Part shown: piece after piece, positions 44,964-54,523 of the stretch
Layout of the letters: every line of letters begins with the position of its first letter
Position numbering within the stretch: the first letter of the stretch is position 1
From: Methylocystis sp. B8
Lineage (GTDB): Bacteria > Pseudomonadota > Alphaproteobacteria > Rhizobiales > Beijerinckiaceae
DNA length: 64,000 nucleotides
Direction of reading: 5' to 3'
Assembly (NCBI RefSeq): GCF_005771425.1
Contig: NZ_VBTZ01000010.1
Span: 1-64,000, forward strand
Made by a program: the position numbers and the translations under genes
Notes under the pieces: generated by a model
Databases searched by the model: none
What the model was told of the DNA's origin: nothing
Seen by the model: the letters and a program-made list of their open reading frames with translations, nothing else

Positions 44964-45114
44964 AGATGATCTGACTTTCAGCCGTTGGTGCGCCTGCCGC
45001 TGGTAGCCGCACTGTTCTCAGCCGTGCCAAATGCCCCAGTCGACTCCAGCAAATCGTGGATTATGATCCGTCCCGCTCATTCCTGGGAGGAATGGGTTTA
45101 AGGAGGATGTTTCA

Positions 45115-45453
45115 ATGAACCGCAGAATTTTTGCGCTCTCCCTTGGCCTCGCGGTCGTCGCGCTGTTAGCGCCGCGCGCCGCCCTCGCCGAGGACCATTT
45201 GGCTGAAGCGATCACCCACACCAAGCAAGCGATCGACGAGGGCAAGCAAGGCAAGGCAGATAAGCTGGTCACGCATGCCGAAGCCGCGCTCAAACACGCT
45301 GAAGCGGCCGAAAAAGCCAAGAAGAACGAGCACACCAAGGAAGGAATTACGCATCTGAAGGCGTCGATTGCGGAAGGCAAGAAAAAGGACGCCGCCGCGG
45401 CGACTGGACACGCCGAAGAGGCGTTGACGCATCTGGAAGCGGCGCAGAAGTAG
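45115..45453 (+). CDS. smbP: SmbP-like small metal-binding protein
   Basis: A 112-residue periplasmic protein with a signal peptide ending at AALAEDH. The mature part is an all-helical repeat rich in His, Ala, Glu and Lys (HLAEAITHTKQAIDEGKQGK, HAEAALKHAEAAEKAKK, EEALTHLEAAQK), like SmbP of Nitrosomonas, which binds copper and other metals. Strong ribosome site AAGGAGG. Followed by a strong terminator. A paralogue lies at 59678-60142. Confidence 0.88.
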   Translation: MNRRIFALSLGLAVVALLAPRAALAEDHLAEAITHTKQAIDEGKQGKADKLVTHAEAALKHAEAAEKAKKNEHTKEGITHLKASIAEGKKKDAAAATGHAEEALTHLEAAQK

Positions 45454-45459
45454 CCAAGA

Positions 45460-45497
45460 ACGCCCCGACCAGGGATGACCTGGCGGGGCGTTTTTTT
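45460..45497 (+). terminator. Rho-independent terminator of smbP
   Basis: An 8-bp GC-rich stem (ACGCCCCG with CGGGGCGT) encloses a second short stem (CCAGG with CCTGG) and is followed by seven T residues. Placed 7 bases after the smbP stop. Confidence 0.9.
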
Positions 45498-45558
45498 ACT
45501 CCGCATCAACCTGTGGCATTTCTACCAACCCCAGCGGTTGTAGCCCCATCATCAGCGC

Positions 45559-45596
45559 CTTAGCGTACGATTTTGGGAAGATTCTGCGATGACCCC
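45559..45596. repeat. Solitary Tn3-family 38-bp terminal repeat
   Basis: Read on the minus strand it begins GGGGTCATCGCAGAATCTTC and ends ACGCTAAG, the Tn3-family terminal pattern. It differs from the copy at 58593-58630 at one position. Both copies face the same way, so they do not bound one transposon. The outer GGGG edge abuts a broken IS701-type transposase. Confidence 0.8.
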
Positions 45597-46175
45597 GAAA
45601 GGCGAGCGGCTGCATGATTGGGCCTATCTCGAGCTCGCCGATCTTGAGGGCGTCGAATACGACGAGGCGCTCGACAGCCAGGTCTGGACGCGCGAACTGC
45701 TGATCCGTCGCAAGATCGTCGACGGCGATCTCGCCTTCTTCACGACATGGGCGCCGAGTGGAACCACGATCGAAGCGCTGGCGAAAATCGAAGGCCATCG
45801 GTGGGCGATCGAGGACAGTTTTGAAACCGCAAAGACCGAGCTGGGCCTCGATCACAACGAGACGCGCTCCTGGCATGGATGGCGACGTCATGTCTCGCTC
45901 GTCATGCTGGCTTTCGCCATGATGGCGACGATACGTGTTCACGCCAATGCATCGGCTGCGCCGTCCCCAAAAAAGATCCCGAGCGTAATGACGACAAAAG
46001 CTGCGCGGCCTTCATCGACGGCGAGCTGATCCGTTGGTCGATACAGGAAATTCGACGCATTGCAACGCGTCTCGCACGAAAACGAATTCGTCCCGCGTTT
46101 GTCATCGCATGGTCGTTATGGCGACGAGCACATCAAGCCGAAGCGCGCCGAGCCCATCTCAAAAAGCAACTGTAA
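45597..46175 (+). pseudogene. IS701-type transposase remnant
   Basis: The C-terminal part of a DDE transposase: RLHDWAYLELADL, then GHRWAIEDSFETAKTELGL and NETRSWHGWRRHVSLVMLAFAMMA with the catalytic Glu. The 5' part is replaced by a Tn3-type terminal repeat. Near 45960 the frame shifts from VHANASAAPSPKK to RNDDKSCAAFIDGELIRWSIQEIRRIATRL, ending at 46175. Not functional. Confidence 0.78.
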
Positions 46176-46460
46176 TGCTAAGTCAGGTGCATAATTGCCA
46201 TCTTGCGCCCAAGTATCAAGCGCCGATTTCTCGTGCCCTAGATAGGAGTTTACGCATCCCGACGGACGAAAAGGATGTCGGTGAATTCCGTGACAACCAT
46301 ATGTCGGCGGATTCTTGACTGGCAATGTAAGCAATACTCCTTCGTCAGCGCCAAGAAGTGACGAAAACAATTTGTCGTCGCCCATTCCAATGCTCCCCTG
46401 CGCCTTGGGCTTGACTCCAACCACCAGGACCGGGAAAATTTTGCCACGTTTGTCTGAGCA

Positions 46461-47066
46461 ATGAGTCGACAGCGGGAGTTTAGCTGGCTCATGAGCTTCA
46501 TCGGCAATTCAAGCGACGTGGGGATCGACCCCGAACTGTGGCGGACTCGTCTTGTTCGTCGCCTCAGCCGTGCGTCCCTCTTAGCCGCCATCATTTCATG
46601 TCCGGCATTCGCAGAAGAGAAGTCGCGTGATTTGGCGACCTTCTTCAGCGGGCGATTGACCGCCAAGGGAGAATTCAAGAATTTCCACGACGGATCGACG
46701 CGTGGCGTACGGGTCAACATTCGCGGAGCGCCAGATGGAGACTCATTCAAGCTGATTGAAGACACGACCTATTCCGACGGCGAGAAGCAATACAAGGTCT
46801 GGAGATTCACGAAAATCGGCGAAGGGCGTTATGTCGGCCAACGCGCCGACCTCGTGGGCCCGGCGAGTGTGGTTGCTCAGGGTAACAACATTGAGATCGC
46901 CTACCGCGCCCGAGTCTCGACGAAGGATGGCAAAACCCATGAACTAAATTTCAACGAGACCTACCTGTTCACGCAGCCCGGGACAGCCACTTACTCGCTA
47001 AGGGTGTCGTTATTGTTCATTCCGATGGGAGAAGCGCATCTGACCATTCGAAAACAGCCCCGCTGA
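46461..47066 (+). CDS. DUF3833-like exported protein
   Basis: A 201-residue frame; the true start may be the ATG at 46491 (MSFIGNSSDV). A signal-like segment LSRASLLAAIISCPAFAEE precedes a beta-rich domain with FFSGRLTAKGEFKNFHDGSTRGV, IEDTTYSDGEKQYKVWRF and YRARVSTKDGKTHELNFNE, as in DUF3833 proteins. Function unknown. It stands between IS debris and the magnesium transporter. Confidence 0.65.
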   Translation: MSRQREFSWLMSFIGNSSDVGIDPELWRTRLVRRLSRASLLAAIISCPAFAEEKSRDLATFFSGRLTAKGEFKNFHDGSTRGVRVNIRGAPDGDSFKLIEDTTYSDGEKQYKVWRFTKIGEGRYVGQRADLVGPASVVAQGNNIEIAYRARVSTKDGKTHELNFNETYLFTQPGTATYSLRVSLLFIPMGEAHLTIRKQPR

Positions 47067-47160
47067 CGAGGCTTCTCGAAGGCGCAACAAATATAAGCTT
47101 GCCAGTGCCGGCTAATAGTCCGCCGCCTCTCCGCGTGACAGGGCGAGGTCGCGGACGGCG

Positions 47161-47335
47161 CTACACTGACTTCTGGCTGAGCGTCCACATATCCTGAGAT
47201 TTGTCGAATTTGAATCCTGCCGCACTCTTCAGCGCGCCTTTCGTTGTATCCATTGTCAACCAGGTCTTGTTGTTGCGCTCGGTGACATTCACGGCGTCGA
47301 AGGCCACGGCGACGTCTACGATGCACACGCAACTA
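47161..47335 (-). pseudogene. PRC-barrel protein fragment
   Basis: A minus-strand frame reads VAVAFDAVNVTERNNKTWLT, then MDTTKGALKSAAGFKFDKSQ and DMWTLSQKSV before the stop at 47161. This is the C-terminal end of a PRC-barrel domain protein, related to the intact gene at 60625-61083. The upstream half of the gene is missing. Confidence 0.6.
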
Positions 47336-47629
47336 GAGCTGATAAATGTACGCGGTGCTCACCTTGTATCGTTTGCTGATTTCGGCGCCAGGCACGCCAT
47401 TCTTGCGTTCCGCGCGCACCTCTTTCTTAAATGCTATAAGGTTTTTTCCATTGCGACGCATGCGCGCCGCGCGAGCGGGCGCCCTTCCCGATGTTCTGGC
47501 CCGAGACTGAGATTTTTTGCTAGCGTCTGCGAGAATCGTCTGAGCGATTTCAATGATCTTTTGCAGTTGACTCCCCGCCCAGAGCTGGAGCCAGAAAAAG
47601 AAAGTTACGCGCAATTGCGGGCGGGTCAA
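47333..47629 (-). CDS. Possible small basic HTH protein
   Basis: A 98-residue frame with a TTG start; the convincing part begins at LQKIIEIAQTILADASKK. It is basic in the middle and ends with KKEVRAERKNGVPGAEISKR and YKVSTAYIYQL, a helix-turn-helix-like end as in small DNA-binding proteins. A proper start codon is not evident, so it may be truncated. Confidence 0.4.
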   Translation of the reverse strand: MTRPQLRVTFFFWLQLWAGSQLQKIIEIAQTILADASKKSQSRARTSGRAPARAARMRRNGKNLIAFKKEVRAERKNGVPGAEISKRYKVSTAYIYQL

Positions 47630-47729
47630 TTAGTTGGAATCGTCGGCGCCCGGGGGGCCGCACGCGATGTGCCGACTGGCGATCATGCCTTAAGATAGAG
47701 GTTAGAGCTTTTCGAAGGTGGGACCGATA

Positions 47730-50456
47730 ATGGCTACCGTCAGCGCCGCCGCCGCGTCGATCCCAACGGGATTGGTCGCACCCCGATTCTTGTATTATTT
47801 CGCGGCCATCTATTTCGTTGCTTTCGTCGCCTTATGGATGACGCATCGCTTCCTTCTGTGGAAGAAGTCTGAAGCGAAGCACAAAGCGCCGCTTGAGAGG
47901 GCTGCTTGGTGGCTGAAGCCCCTTGCAACGCGCGACGAGGAATCGCCAACTGATTCAGCCGGCTTAACAAGCGCCGAGGCGCATAGGCGTCTCGCCGCAT
48001 TTGGTTCCAACGTTTTTCGTGATCGTCAACAACAGTCGCTAATTCTGCAGTTTCTCTCCCGGTTCAAGAATCCTCTGGTAGTCCTGCTTCTCGTGGCCAG
48101 CGCGATTTCCGCCCTCACCGGCGAAGTCACCAATTTCCTGATCATCTTTGCACTGGTGCTGTTTAGCGTAACGCTGGATTTCGTTCAGGAGTACAACGCG
48201 GGAAAAGCTGCGGAGAGTTTGCGGCAATCGGTGTCGGTGCGGGCCACGGTGATCCGTGACGGCAAGCCATTGCAGACGCTAGTCACAGACGTTGTTCCTG
48301 GCGATCTCGTCGCGCTCTCAGCGGGAGACATGATCCCGGCAGACGGCTTAATCCTCGAAGCGCGCGACTTGTTCGTCAAGCAGGCGCTCTTGACCGGTGA
48401 GCCCTATCCAGTCGAAAAACGCCCGGGCGCGCTATCGGCCAATGCGACCGAACTACAGGACGCCGCCAATGCCGTGTTCATGGGCACAAGCGTCATCAGC
48501 GGCAGCGCCAGAATGCGTGTGGTAAAAACGGGCGCCGGCACGGCGATCGGTGCCATTGCCGACAGCATTAGTCGTCAACCGCCGGCAACCGCTTTCGAAA
48601 TCGGCACGCATCGCTTCGGCATGCTCATCATGCGCCTCACCGTCTTGCTGGTGCTATTCGTGCTGCTTGTGAATGCGCTGCTCCACAAGCCATGGCTCGA
48701 GTCCTTTCTGTTCGCCGTCGCACTTGCTGTAGGCCTGACCCCGGAACTCCTACCCATGGTCGTCTCGGTCACTCTGTCACGGGGGGCACTGCACATGGCG
48801 AAGAAACGCGTCATCGTTAAACGTTTGGCCTCGATCCAGAATCTGGGGTCGATGGACGTGCTGTGCACGGACAAGACCGGGACCTTGACGGAAGCGAAGA
48901 TAAAGCTGGAGCAGCATGTCGACTCTGAAGGCCGGCCCAGCGACCGCGTGTTGGAGCTCGCTTATCTCAACAGTTTTTTCGAGACCGGTCTGAAAAGCCC
49001 GCTCGATGACGCGATCCTCGACCACGAAAACATCGACGTGAGCGCTTGCAAAAAGATCGACGAAGTCCCTTTCGACTTCGAACGGCGCCGTGTGTCTGTT
49101 CTTGTTGAGAAAAGCGGCGATCGATTGCTGGTGGTGAAGGGCGCGTCTGAGGAAATCATCGCACTATGCAACCGCTATGAAGAAAAGGGGATCACGCGAC
49201 AGTCTACTCTCGATGCCCCGTCCCTCGCACGGATACACGCTCAGCGCATCGCGCTCGAAAAGGAAGGCTTTCGCGTCCTGGGAATTGCCTGGCGCGACGT
49301 TCCACTCGACCACCCCCACGCGGTCGTCGGCGACGAGACCGAATTGGTGTTCGCAGGTTTTGCGGCGTTTCTCGATCCGCCAAAGGCAAGCGCCGGCGAG
49401 GCGCTCGCGACGCTCGCGCAAAGCGGCGTGACGGTAAAGATCGTCACCGGCGATAGCGAATTGGTCACCCAGCATGTTTGCGCCACATTGAACATACCGG
49501 TGACGGGAGTGCTGACGGGGAAGGAAATCGCCGAGATGGATGACTCTGCTTTGCGGGTGAAGGTAGAGCAGGCCAATCTATTTTGTCGGGTCAATCCCTC
49601 ACAGAAGGATCGGGTGATTCTCGCACTCAAAGCTCGCGGTCATGTCGTTGGGTATCTGGGCGACGGCATAAACGACGCGCCATCGTTGCACTCCGCCGAT
49701 GTGGGCCTATCAGTGGATTCTGCCGTCGACGTCGCCAAGGAAGCGGCTGACATGATCTTGCTAGACCAGGACCTACACGTCCTGTATGACGGTGTGCTGG
49801 AAGGCCGCCGCACCTTCGCGAATATCATGAAATATATCATGATGGGGACCAGCTCGAACTTCGGTAACATGTTCAGCATGGCCGGAGCCGCGTTGTTTCT
49901 CCCCTTCCTGCCGATGTTGCCGACCCAGATCCTCCTCAACAACATTCTCTACGACATTTCCGAAGTACCTATCCCTCTCGACGAAGTAGACCCTGAGGAT
50001 GTGCGCAGGCCGCAAGTTTTGGACATGAGCTTTATTCGCAATTTCATGCTTGTCATCGGGCCGATCAGTTCCGCATTCGACTTTTTGACATTTTACGTCA
50101 TGCTGGTCGTGTTAAAGGCGGACGAAGCGCTGTTTCAGACGGGCTGGTTTGTTGAATCTCTGTCCACTCAGGTTTTGGTGATCTTTATCATCCGCACGCG
50201 CGGCAATCCTTTCAGAAGCCGCGCACATCCCGTGCTGGTCGCGACATCCGTCACCATCGCGGCGATGGGAGCGGTGCTACCGTTCACCCCTTTGGGACCA
50301 TATTTCGGGTTCGCGTCGTTACCCGGTCGATTTTACGCCATACTCGCGGCGATGGTGATTGCCTATCTTCTGATCGTCGAGACTGCCAAGAAAGGCTTTT
50401 ATCGTTGGCTCGGAGGGTCCGGCGGTTCACGACGCGCAGATCCGGTCAAGCAATAA
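47730..50456 (+). CDS. mgtA: Magnesium-translocating P-type ATPase
   Basis: Start at ATG 47730 with AAGGTGG upstream. The 908-residue product is a P3B-type ATPase: N-terminal cation ATPase domain (LTSAEAHRRLAAFGSNVF), actuator with LLTGEPYPVEK, the phosphorylation site DKTGTLTE at Asp381, ILGIAWR-like nucleotide domain, GDGINDAPSLHSADVGLSVDSAVDVAKEAADMILL hinge and about ten membrane segments. MgtA imports magnesium. It seems intact and stands alone, with no mgtC or regulatory leader that I can identify. Confidence 0.93.
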   Translation: MATVSAAAASIPTGLVAPRFLYYFAAIYFVAFVALWMTHRFLLWKKSEAKHKAPLERAAWWLKPLATRDEESPTDSAGLTSAEAHRRLAAFGSNVFRDRQQQSLILQFLSRFKNPLVVLLLVASAISALTGEVTNFLIIFALVLFSVTLDFVQEYNAGKAAESLRQSVSVRATVIRDGKPLQTLVTDVVPGDLVALSAGDMIPADGLILEARDLFVKQALLTGEPYPVEKRPGALSANATELQDAANAVFMGTSVISGSARMRVVKTGAGTAIGAIADSISRQPPATAFEIGTHRFGMLIMRLTVLLVLFVLLVNALLHKPWLESFLFAVALAVGLTPELLPMVVSVTLSRGALHMAKKRVIVKRLASIQNLGSMDVLCTDKTGTLTEAKIKLEQHVDSEGRPSDRVLELAYLNSFFETGLKSPLDDAILDHENIDVSACKKIDEVPFDFERRRVSVLVEKSGDRLLVVKGASEEIIALCNRYEEKGITRQSTLDAPSLARIHAQRIALEKEGFRVLGIAWRDVPLDHPHAVVGDETELVFAGFAAFLDPPKASAGEALATLAQSGVTVKIVTGDSELVTQHVCATLNIPVTGVLTGKEIAEMDDSALRVKVEQANLFCRVNPSQKDRVILALKARGHVVGYLGDGINDAPSLHSADVGLSVDSAVDVAKEAADMILLDQDLHVLYDGVLEGRRTFANIMKYIMMGTSSNFGNMFSMAGAALFLPFLPMLPTQILLNNILYDISEVPIPLDEVDPEDVRRPQVLDMSFIRNFMLVIGPISSAFDFLTFYVMLVVLKADEALFQTGWFVESLSTQVLVIFIIRTRGNPFRSRAHPVLVATSVTIAAMGAVLPFTPLGPYFGFASLPGRFYAILAAMVIAYLLIVETAKKGFYRWLGGSGGSRRADPVKQ

Positions 50457-50556
50457 CCTCGCCCACTTGGTCGCTTATTTCGACTGACCCGCGCAGACAA
50501 CTGGATATTTCGAAACGCGGCACTCCACACCCTCTTGGAAGCTGCGAAGTCTTCCC

Positions 50557-50706
50557 CTAAAGGGGGCTGCGACCTTGTGTGACACGCAAAACAATCACGA
50601 TGATCGCGACCACCAAGAGAATGTGGATGAACCCGCCCAATGTGTAAGAGGAAACCAAGCCCGATACCCAAAGGACAAGGAGGATAATTGCGATCGTTTC
50701 AAGCAT
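50557..50706 (-). CDS. Small lmo0937-family membrane protein
   Basis: A 49-residue protein from ATG 50706 with an excellent GGAGGA ribosome site: MLETIAIILLVLWVSGLVSS, then YTLGGFIHILLVVAIIVIVL and RVTQGRSPL. Two membrane segments joined by a short turn match the lmo0937 family, often induced by stress. It converges on mgtA. Confidence 0.85.
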   Translation of the reverse strand: MLETIAIILLVLWVSGLVSSYTLGGFIHILLVVAIIVIVLRVTQGRSPL

Positions 50707-50938
50707 CTTTGTTCCTCCGGAACGGCTGTTATCGGCCGCGTCGAGTATAGGTATGCCGAGTGATCGCTATGCGCATTTGAGGCATTTGTCGCAGGAGAAC
50801 GACGCCCGAGCGCCAGTTGAAATAGACTTCGCGAGTTTCGCAGAGGTCTTTTTATTAGGAAGAAATATGTAAGAGGGTGTACGCGCCTACGCATGAGAAG
50901 TGCGCCTGCGGAACGATTTATTTTCGAGGATACATAAA

Positions 50939-51430
50939 ATGCCACGCGAGCTTCTTTTGATAATCATCACCGCAATGATTGCTGGGGCAATCGGATTTGG
51001 AATTGCCGTTTATGCGGTACCACCAGAGGAAGCCATCCAATTCCGTGCTCTGATTGACGCCGGGCTCGGTGCGACCTCGGAGAGCTCTCGATCAGACAAC
51101 AGCAATGCAGGGGTTATACACCATGATTCGGCGCAACCGACCGGACCGCTAGAGCCTACCCGCGAGCCCGCGGCCGTAGCTTCGCCTCCAAATGAAACGC
51201 CAAACCGCAATAGCGCCACGCCGAGCCTCTCTCCGACCGAGAGTGGCGACAAGCGACAAGCGCCTGCGGCAGATGAGCCTGCGGCGAATATCACGTCTTC
51301 GCCGCTGAGCGCAGCCGGATCCGAGAAGGCGCTCGTCGCACCGGCAGGACACACAAAAAAGCCCGGGAAAAAGACGAAGCTTAAAAATGCATCGCCAAGC
51401 AACACCGGGCATGAAGAAAACCTGCAATGA
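50939..51430 (+). CDS. Membrane-anchored low-complexity protein
   Basis: Start at ATG 50939 with GAGG upstream. The 163-residue product has one N-terminal membrane segment (LLLIIITAMIAGAIGFGIAVYAV) and a long Pro/Ser/Thr/Ala-rich tail ending in a basic stretch (HTKKPGKKTKLKN). No family recognised. It may be an envelope protein. Confidence 0.55.
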   Translation: MPRELLLIIITAMIAGAIGFGIAVYAVPPEEAIQFRALIDAGLGATSESSRSDNSNAGVIHHDSAQPTGPLEPTREPAAVASPPNETPNRNSATPSLSPTESGDKRQAPAADEPAANITSSPLSAAGSEKALVAPAGHTKKPGKKTKLKNASPSNTGHEENLQ

Positions 51431-51551
51431 AGTTGGGCGAAGCCCTGGGCTCGAATTGTGCCGAGCGCGAAAACGTCTTGACGACGCCGACGATAAAATG
51501 AAAACAGCTATTCGTGTCCGCAACGAATGGAAGCTTCTTTCGTATGTCGTG

Positions 51552-51731
51552 TCAACGGCCACTCACCGATGCCTTTCGGGCGCGGCGGCGACCATATCGC
51601 CAGCCATCCGTACTGGCGAGAAGTTCGATGATTCCCCTGCCCTCCTCCTCGTCGACGGGCAGGTCGTAATCACGAGCGGCGCGCTTTGCTCTTTTGTCAT
51701 AGCGCGACCAGTAATTGTCCCTCGTCGAATG
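51552..51731 (-). pseudogene. C-terminal fragment of an unknown gene cut by an IS
   Basis: A minus-strand frame entering from the IS3-like left end reads NYWSRYDKRAKRAARDYDLP, then VDEEEGRGIIELLASTDGW and RYGRRRARKASVSGR before the stop. The charged, ordered sequence looks like a genuine protein end, but I cannot name it. Its 5' part was lost at the IS boundary. Confidence 0.35.
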
Positions 51732-51789
51732 ATTTGAGACAGGCGGGGCAGCGATTTAACGGAGGATGCGGCTCACCTGACGATTGAGT

Positions 51790-52770
51790 TTATGCGGCGG
51801 TCATTTGATGTTGCAAGCGTCGATTTTGGATGGTGCTACGTTTGATCCTTTCTCGTTCACGCAGGATTTTTGCGCCGCGTCCGCAGTAGACGTCGGCGGG
51901 CGCGAGATTGTTCAGGCTCTCGTGATAGCGGCGATGATTATAGTGATCGACGAAGGCGGCGATTTTCGCCTTCAGGTCGCCGGGTAGATAATAGTTTTCG
52001 AGCAGGATGCGGTTCTTGAGCGTCTGATGCCAGCGCTCGATCTTGTCTTGGGTCTGGGGATGCAATGGCGCGCCGCGAATGTGCTCGATTTTATGATCGT
52101 TGAGCCATGTCGCCAGATCGCCGGAGATATAGGACGAGCCATTGTCCGAGAGCAGACGCGGCCGATGAACGACATGGACCTGATCAAGACCGGAGGCTTG
52201 CAGCGCCAGGTTCAGCGTCTCGGTGACATCATCAGCCTTCATCGTCGTGCAAAGCTTCCAGGCGACGATATAGCGCGAGAAATCGTCGAGGATCGTGCTG
52301 AGATAGAACCAGCCCCAGCCGATCACTTTCAAATAGGTGAAATCGGTTTGCCAGAGTTGGTTTGGCGCCGTGGTCTTGTCCTTGAACTCGTCCGCCGCCT
52401 TGACGACGATGAAGGCAGGGCTCGTGATCAGATCATGCGCCTTGAGCAGACGATAGACCGAGGCTTCCGACACAAAATAGTTTTTCGTGTCGACGAAGCG
52501 CGCCGCAAGTTCGCGCGGCGACAGTTCCGGCTCATCGAGCGCCAGCTGCACGATCTCATCGCGCTTCTCATCGGGGATGCGGTTCCAGACGCGCGACGGT
52601 CGGGACGGCTTGTCGGCCAAAGCTTCCAATCCGCCGGATCGGTAAAGATCACACCAGCGATAAAAGCTGGCGCGTGAGACGCCGAGCTACTCCAGCGTCT
52701 TCCTTGCCGGCAGATGCGACTGCTCAACAAGGCGGATGATCTCCAGCTTTTCGGAGGGAGGATATCTCAT
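51790..52770 (-). pseudogene. IS3-like orfB transposase with a nonsense codon
   Basis: From ATG 52770, which overlaps the orfA stop, a 326-codon frame reads MRYPPSEKLEIIRLVEQSHL, then a TAG at 52687-52689 where Gln is expected (RKTLE, stop, LGVSRASFYRWC). It then stays open to 51790. DDE residues are visible: Asp in WQTDFTYLKV, Asp in LLSDNGSSYIS and Glu in QDKIERWHQTLKNR. A restart near 52629 would lack the HTH. Confidence 0.85.
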
Positions 52771-52953
52771 TCCTCGTCTCCCCCATCCGCGATCATGCTT
52801 TTTTTAAGCAATCGCAGTTCGAGCGCCTGCTCGGCGACGACTTCCTTCAGCTCCTTGGCCTGCCGTCGCAGATCCTTCACCTCGCCGGTCGTCGCCGCCC
52901 GCTCGGTATCGCCGGCGAGGCGCCGTTTGCCGGCTTCGAGGAACTCTTTCGAC
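52767..52953 (-). pseudogene. IS3-like orfA, C-terminal piece
   Basis: Reads SKEFLEAGKRRLAGDTERAA, then TTGEVKDLRRQAKELKEVV and a leucine-zipper-like LELRLLKKSMIADGGDEE. It is the direct continuation of the N-terminal piece at 57651-57845, separated by the 4.7-kb insertion. Confidence 0.8.
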
Positions 52954-53058
52954 GTAAGACCGTATGTCCGCTACTGCGACTGAGGTGGCTCGCCCTACGC
53001 TGTACGAGCGAGGGTTGCTCGGTAGTCCGAGCCGATCCTCAGCGCAGGAGGGCGGGCC

Positions 53059-54168
53059 ATGGAGCAGTCTACAGAAATTTTCATTGGGATCGACGTTTCG
53101 AAGGCGCGTAATGCGATTGCTGTCGCCACTGAGGGACGCAATGGCGAAGTGCGTTATGTCGGCGAGGTGGATTCGTCGGTCGACAGCATGCGACGCTTGA
53201 TCAAGCGCATTACCGCCAAGCACGCGCAGGCGCATTTTTGTTATGAAGCAGAACCGACCGGCTATGGCCTGCACCGACTCATCGTTTCAATGGGGTTCCC
53301 TTGCTCCGTAGTGGCGCCCTCTCTCATTCCGCGTAAGCCGGGCGATCGGGTCAAGACCAACCGTCGCGACGCGGTCGCGCTCGCTAAGCTGCTTCGGGCC
53401 GGCGAACTGACAGCCGTTTGGGTTCCGGACGAAAGCCATGAAGCGATGCGCGATCTCGTGCGCGCAAGAGCGGCCGCTGTTGAAACGCTGTGTGTGCATC
53501 GTCAACAGGTGAGCGCATTCATGCTCCGGCACGGTCGGATCTTTCCGCGCAAGACCGCTTGGGGCGCTCGTCATCTTCGCTGGCTGCAAGAACAAAAATT
53601 CGATCATCCGGCCCATCAGATCGCGCTGCAGGAGATGGTCGAAGCCGTGAGAATCTCCAAAGAGCGCGTGGAGCGGCTCGAAGCGGCGATCAAAGAGTTC
53701 GTACCTGAATGGTCGCTGGCGCCTGTGGTTCAGGCGCTCCAGACGCTGCGCGGCATCGATCTAATCGTGGCCGTTACCTGTGCCACGGAGCTCGGCGATC
53801 TAAGCCGCTTCGACAATCCTCGTCAGCTTATGGGCTATCTCGGTCTCACTCCAAGTGAACGCTCGACGGGCGACACGGTTCGGCGCGGCGGCATCACCAA
53901 GGCAGGCAATGGTCGTGTGCGGCATCTGCTGATCGAAAGTGCCTGGACCTACCGCCATCCGCCACGGGTCGGCAAAGAGAAGCTCTACAAAATGGAAGCC
54001 GCGCCACCACGCATAAGGGAGATCGCGTGGAAAGCGCAGACTCGCCTTACAGCCCGATACCGCGCACTCGGTGCACGTGGAAAAAAGACGACCGTCATCT
54101 GCGCTGCGATCGCGCGGGAGCTTGTTGGCTTCATGTGGTGCGTCGCGAAGGAGACGCAAACCGCCTGA
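53059..54168 (+). CDS. IS110-family transposase (DEDD)
   Basis: A 369-residue protein with GGAGG before the start. The RuvC-like N-terminal domain has FIGIDVSKARNAIAV (first Asp), the Glu in CYEAEPTGYG and KTNRRDAVALAKLL (two Asp). The C-terminal domain has LRGIDLIVAVTCATELGDL, then GYLGLTPSERSTGDTVRRGGITKAGNGRVRHLLIE with the catalytic Ser. Intact. Uses a structured guide RNA rather than terminal repeats to choose target and donor. Confidence 0.93.
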   Translation: MEQSTEIFIGIDVSKARNAIAVATEGRNGEVRYVGEVDSSVDSMRRLIKRITAKHAQAHFCYEAEPTGYGLHRLIVSMGFPCSVVAPSLIPRKPGDRVKTNRRDAVALAKLLRAGELTAVWVPDESHEAMRDLVRARAAAVETLCVHRQQVSAFMLRHGRIFPRKTAWGARHLRWLQEQKFDHPAHQIALQEMVEAVRISKERVERLEAAIKEFVPEWSLAPVVQALQTLRGIDLIVAVTCATELGDLSRFDNPRQLMGYLGLTPSERSTGDTVRRGGITKAGNGRVRHLLIESAWTYRHPPRVGKEKLYKMEAAPPRIREIAWKAQTRLTARYRALGARGKKTTVICAAIARELVGFMWCVAKETQTA

Positions 54169-54440
54169 GAAGCGACAATTGATTTTCCACTCGCGCATGG
54201 GCGGGGACTGGGTCACGGCAAGGGGAATACCCCTCACACGCTTTGTGGCCGGCGACAGCCGACGCCCGTTGTAAGATAGGGACAGCCCCAGACGCATTTT
54301 CGGGAATGCGGTAACCAACCCGCGCATAAGAGCTTGATCACCGACGTCTTTCAGATCCAGTCCCCACCCCTGCGCGACAACCTTCCTTTGACGCTGCTTC
54401 CAGTGGCGAGAAGTTGCTCGTCAAATTTGTTGACTGCGGA
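54169..54440 (+). ncRNA. Candidate guide (bridge/seek) RNA region of the IS110 element
   Basis: About 270 bases downstream of the transposase without a reading frame of note. Several short self-complementary segments are visible, for example AAGGGGAATACCCCT near 54221. A phrase CATAAGAGCTTGATCA at about 54326 nearly repeats the junction CATAAGAGCGTGATCG at 54441, as expected if an RNA loop matches the target or donor. The assignment is by position only. Confidence 0.45.
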
Positions 54441-54523
54441 CATAAGAGCGTGATCGGGTGACCGCCTAGCGCAGTGCAATTGGAGTTGATTAGGTGTCCA
54501 CCATGGAAGGAGGTGGACACCAG

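Larger units (their letters stand above)
52959..54447 (+). mobile_element. IS110-family element, IS1111 subgroup features
   Basis: Boundaries are inferred from the split IS66 end. Subterminal inverted repeats ATGTCCGC (52964-52971) and GCGGACAT (54436-54443) sit a few bases inside the ends, as in the IS1111 subgroup. It contains one transposase and about 270 non-coding bases downstream, where that subgroup encodes its guide RNA. Confidence 0.7.

Noticed and set aside
51387-51737. Plus-strand frame of 116 codons
   Set aside because: It overlaps the end of the membrane-anchored protein gene, has no ribosome site, and the minus strand gives a better protein-like reading at its right end.
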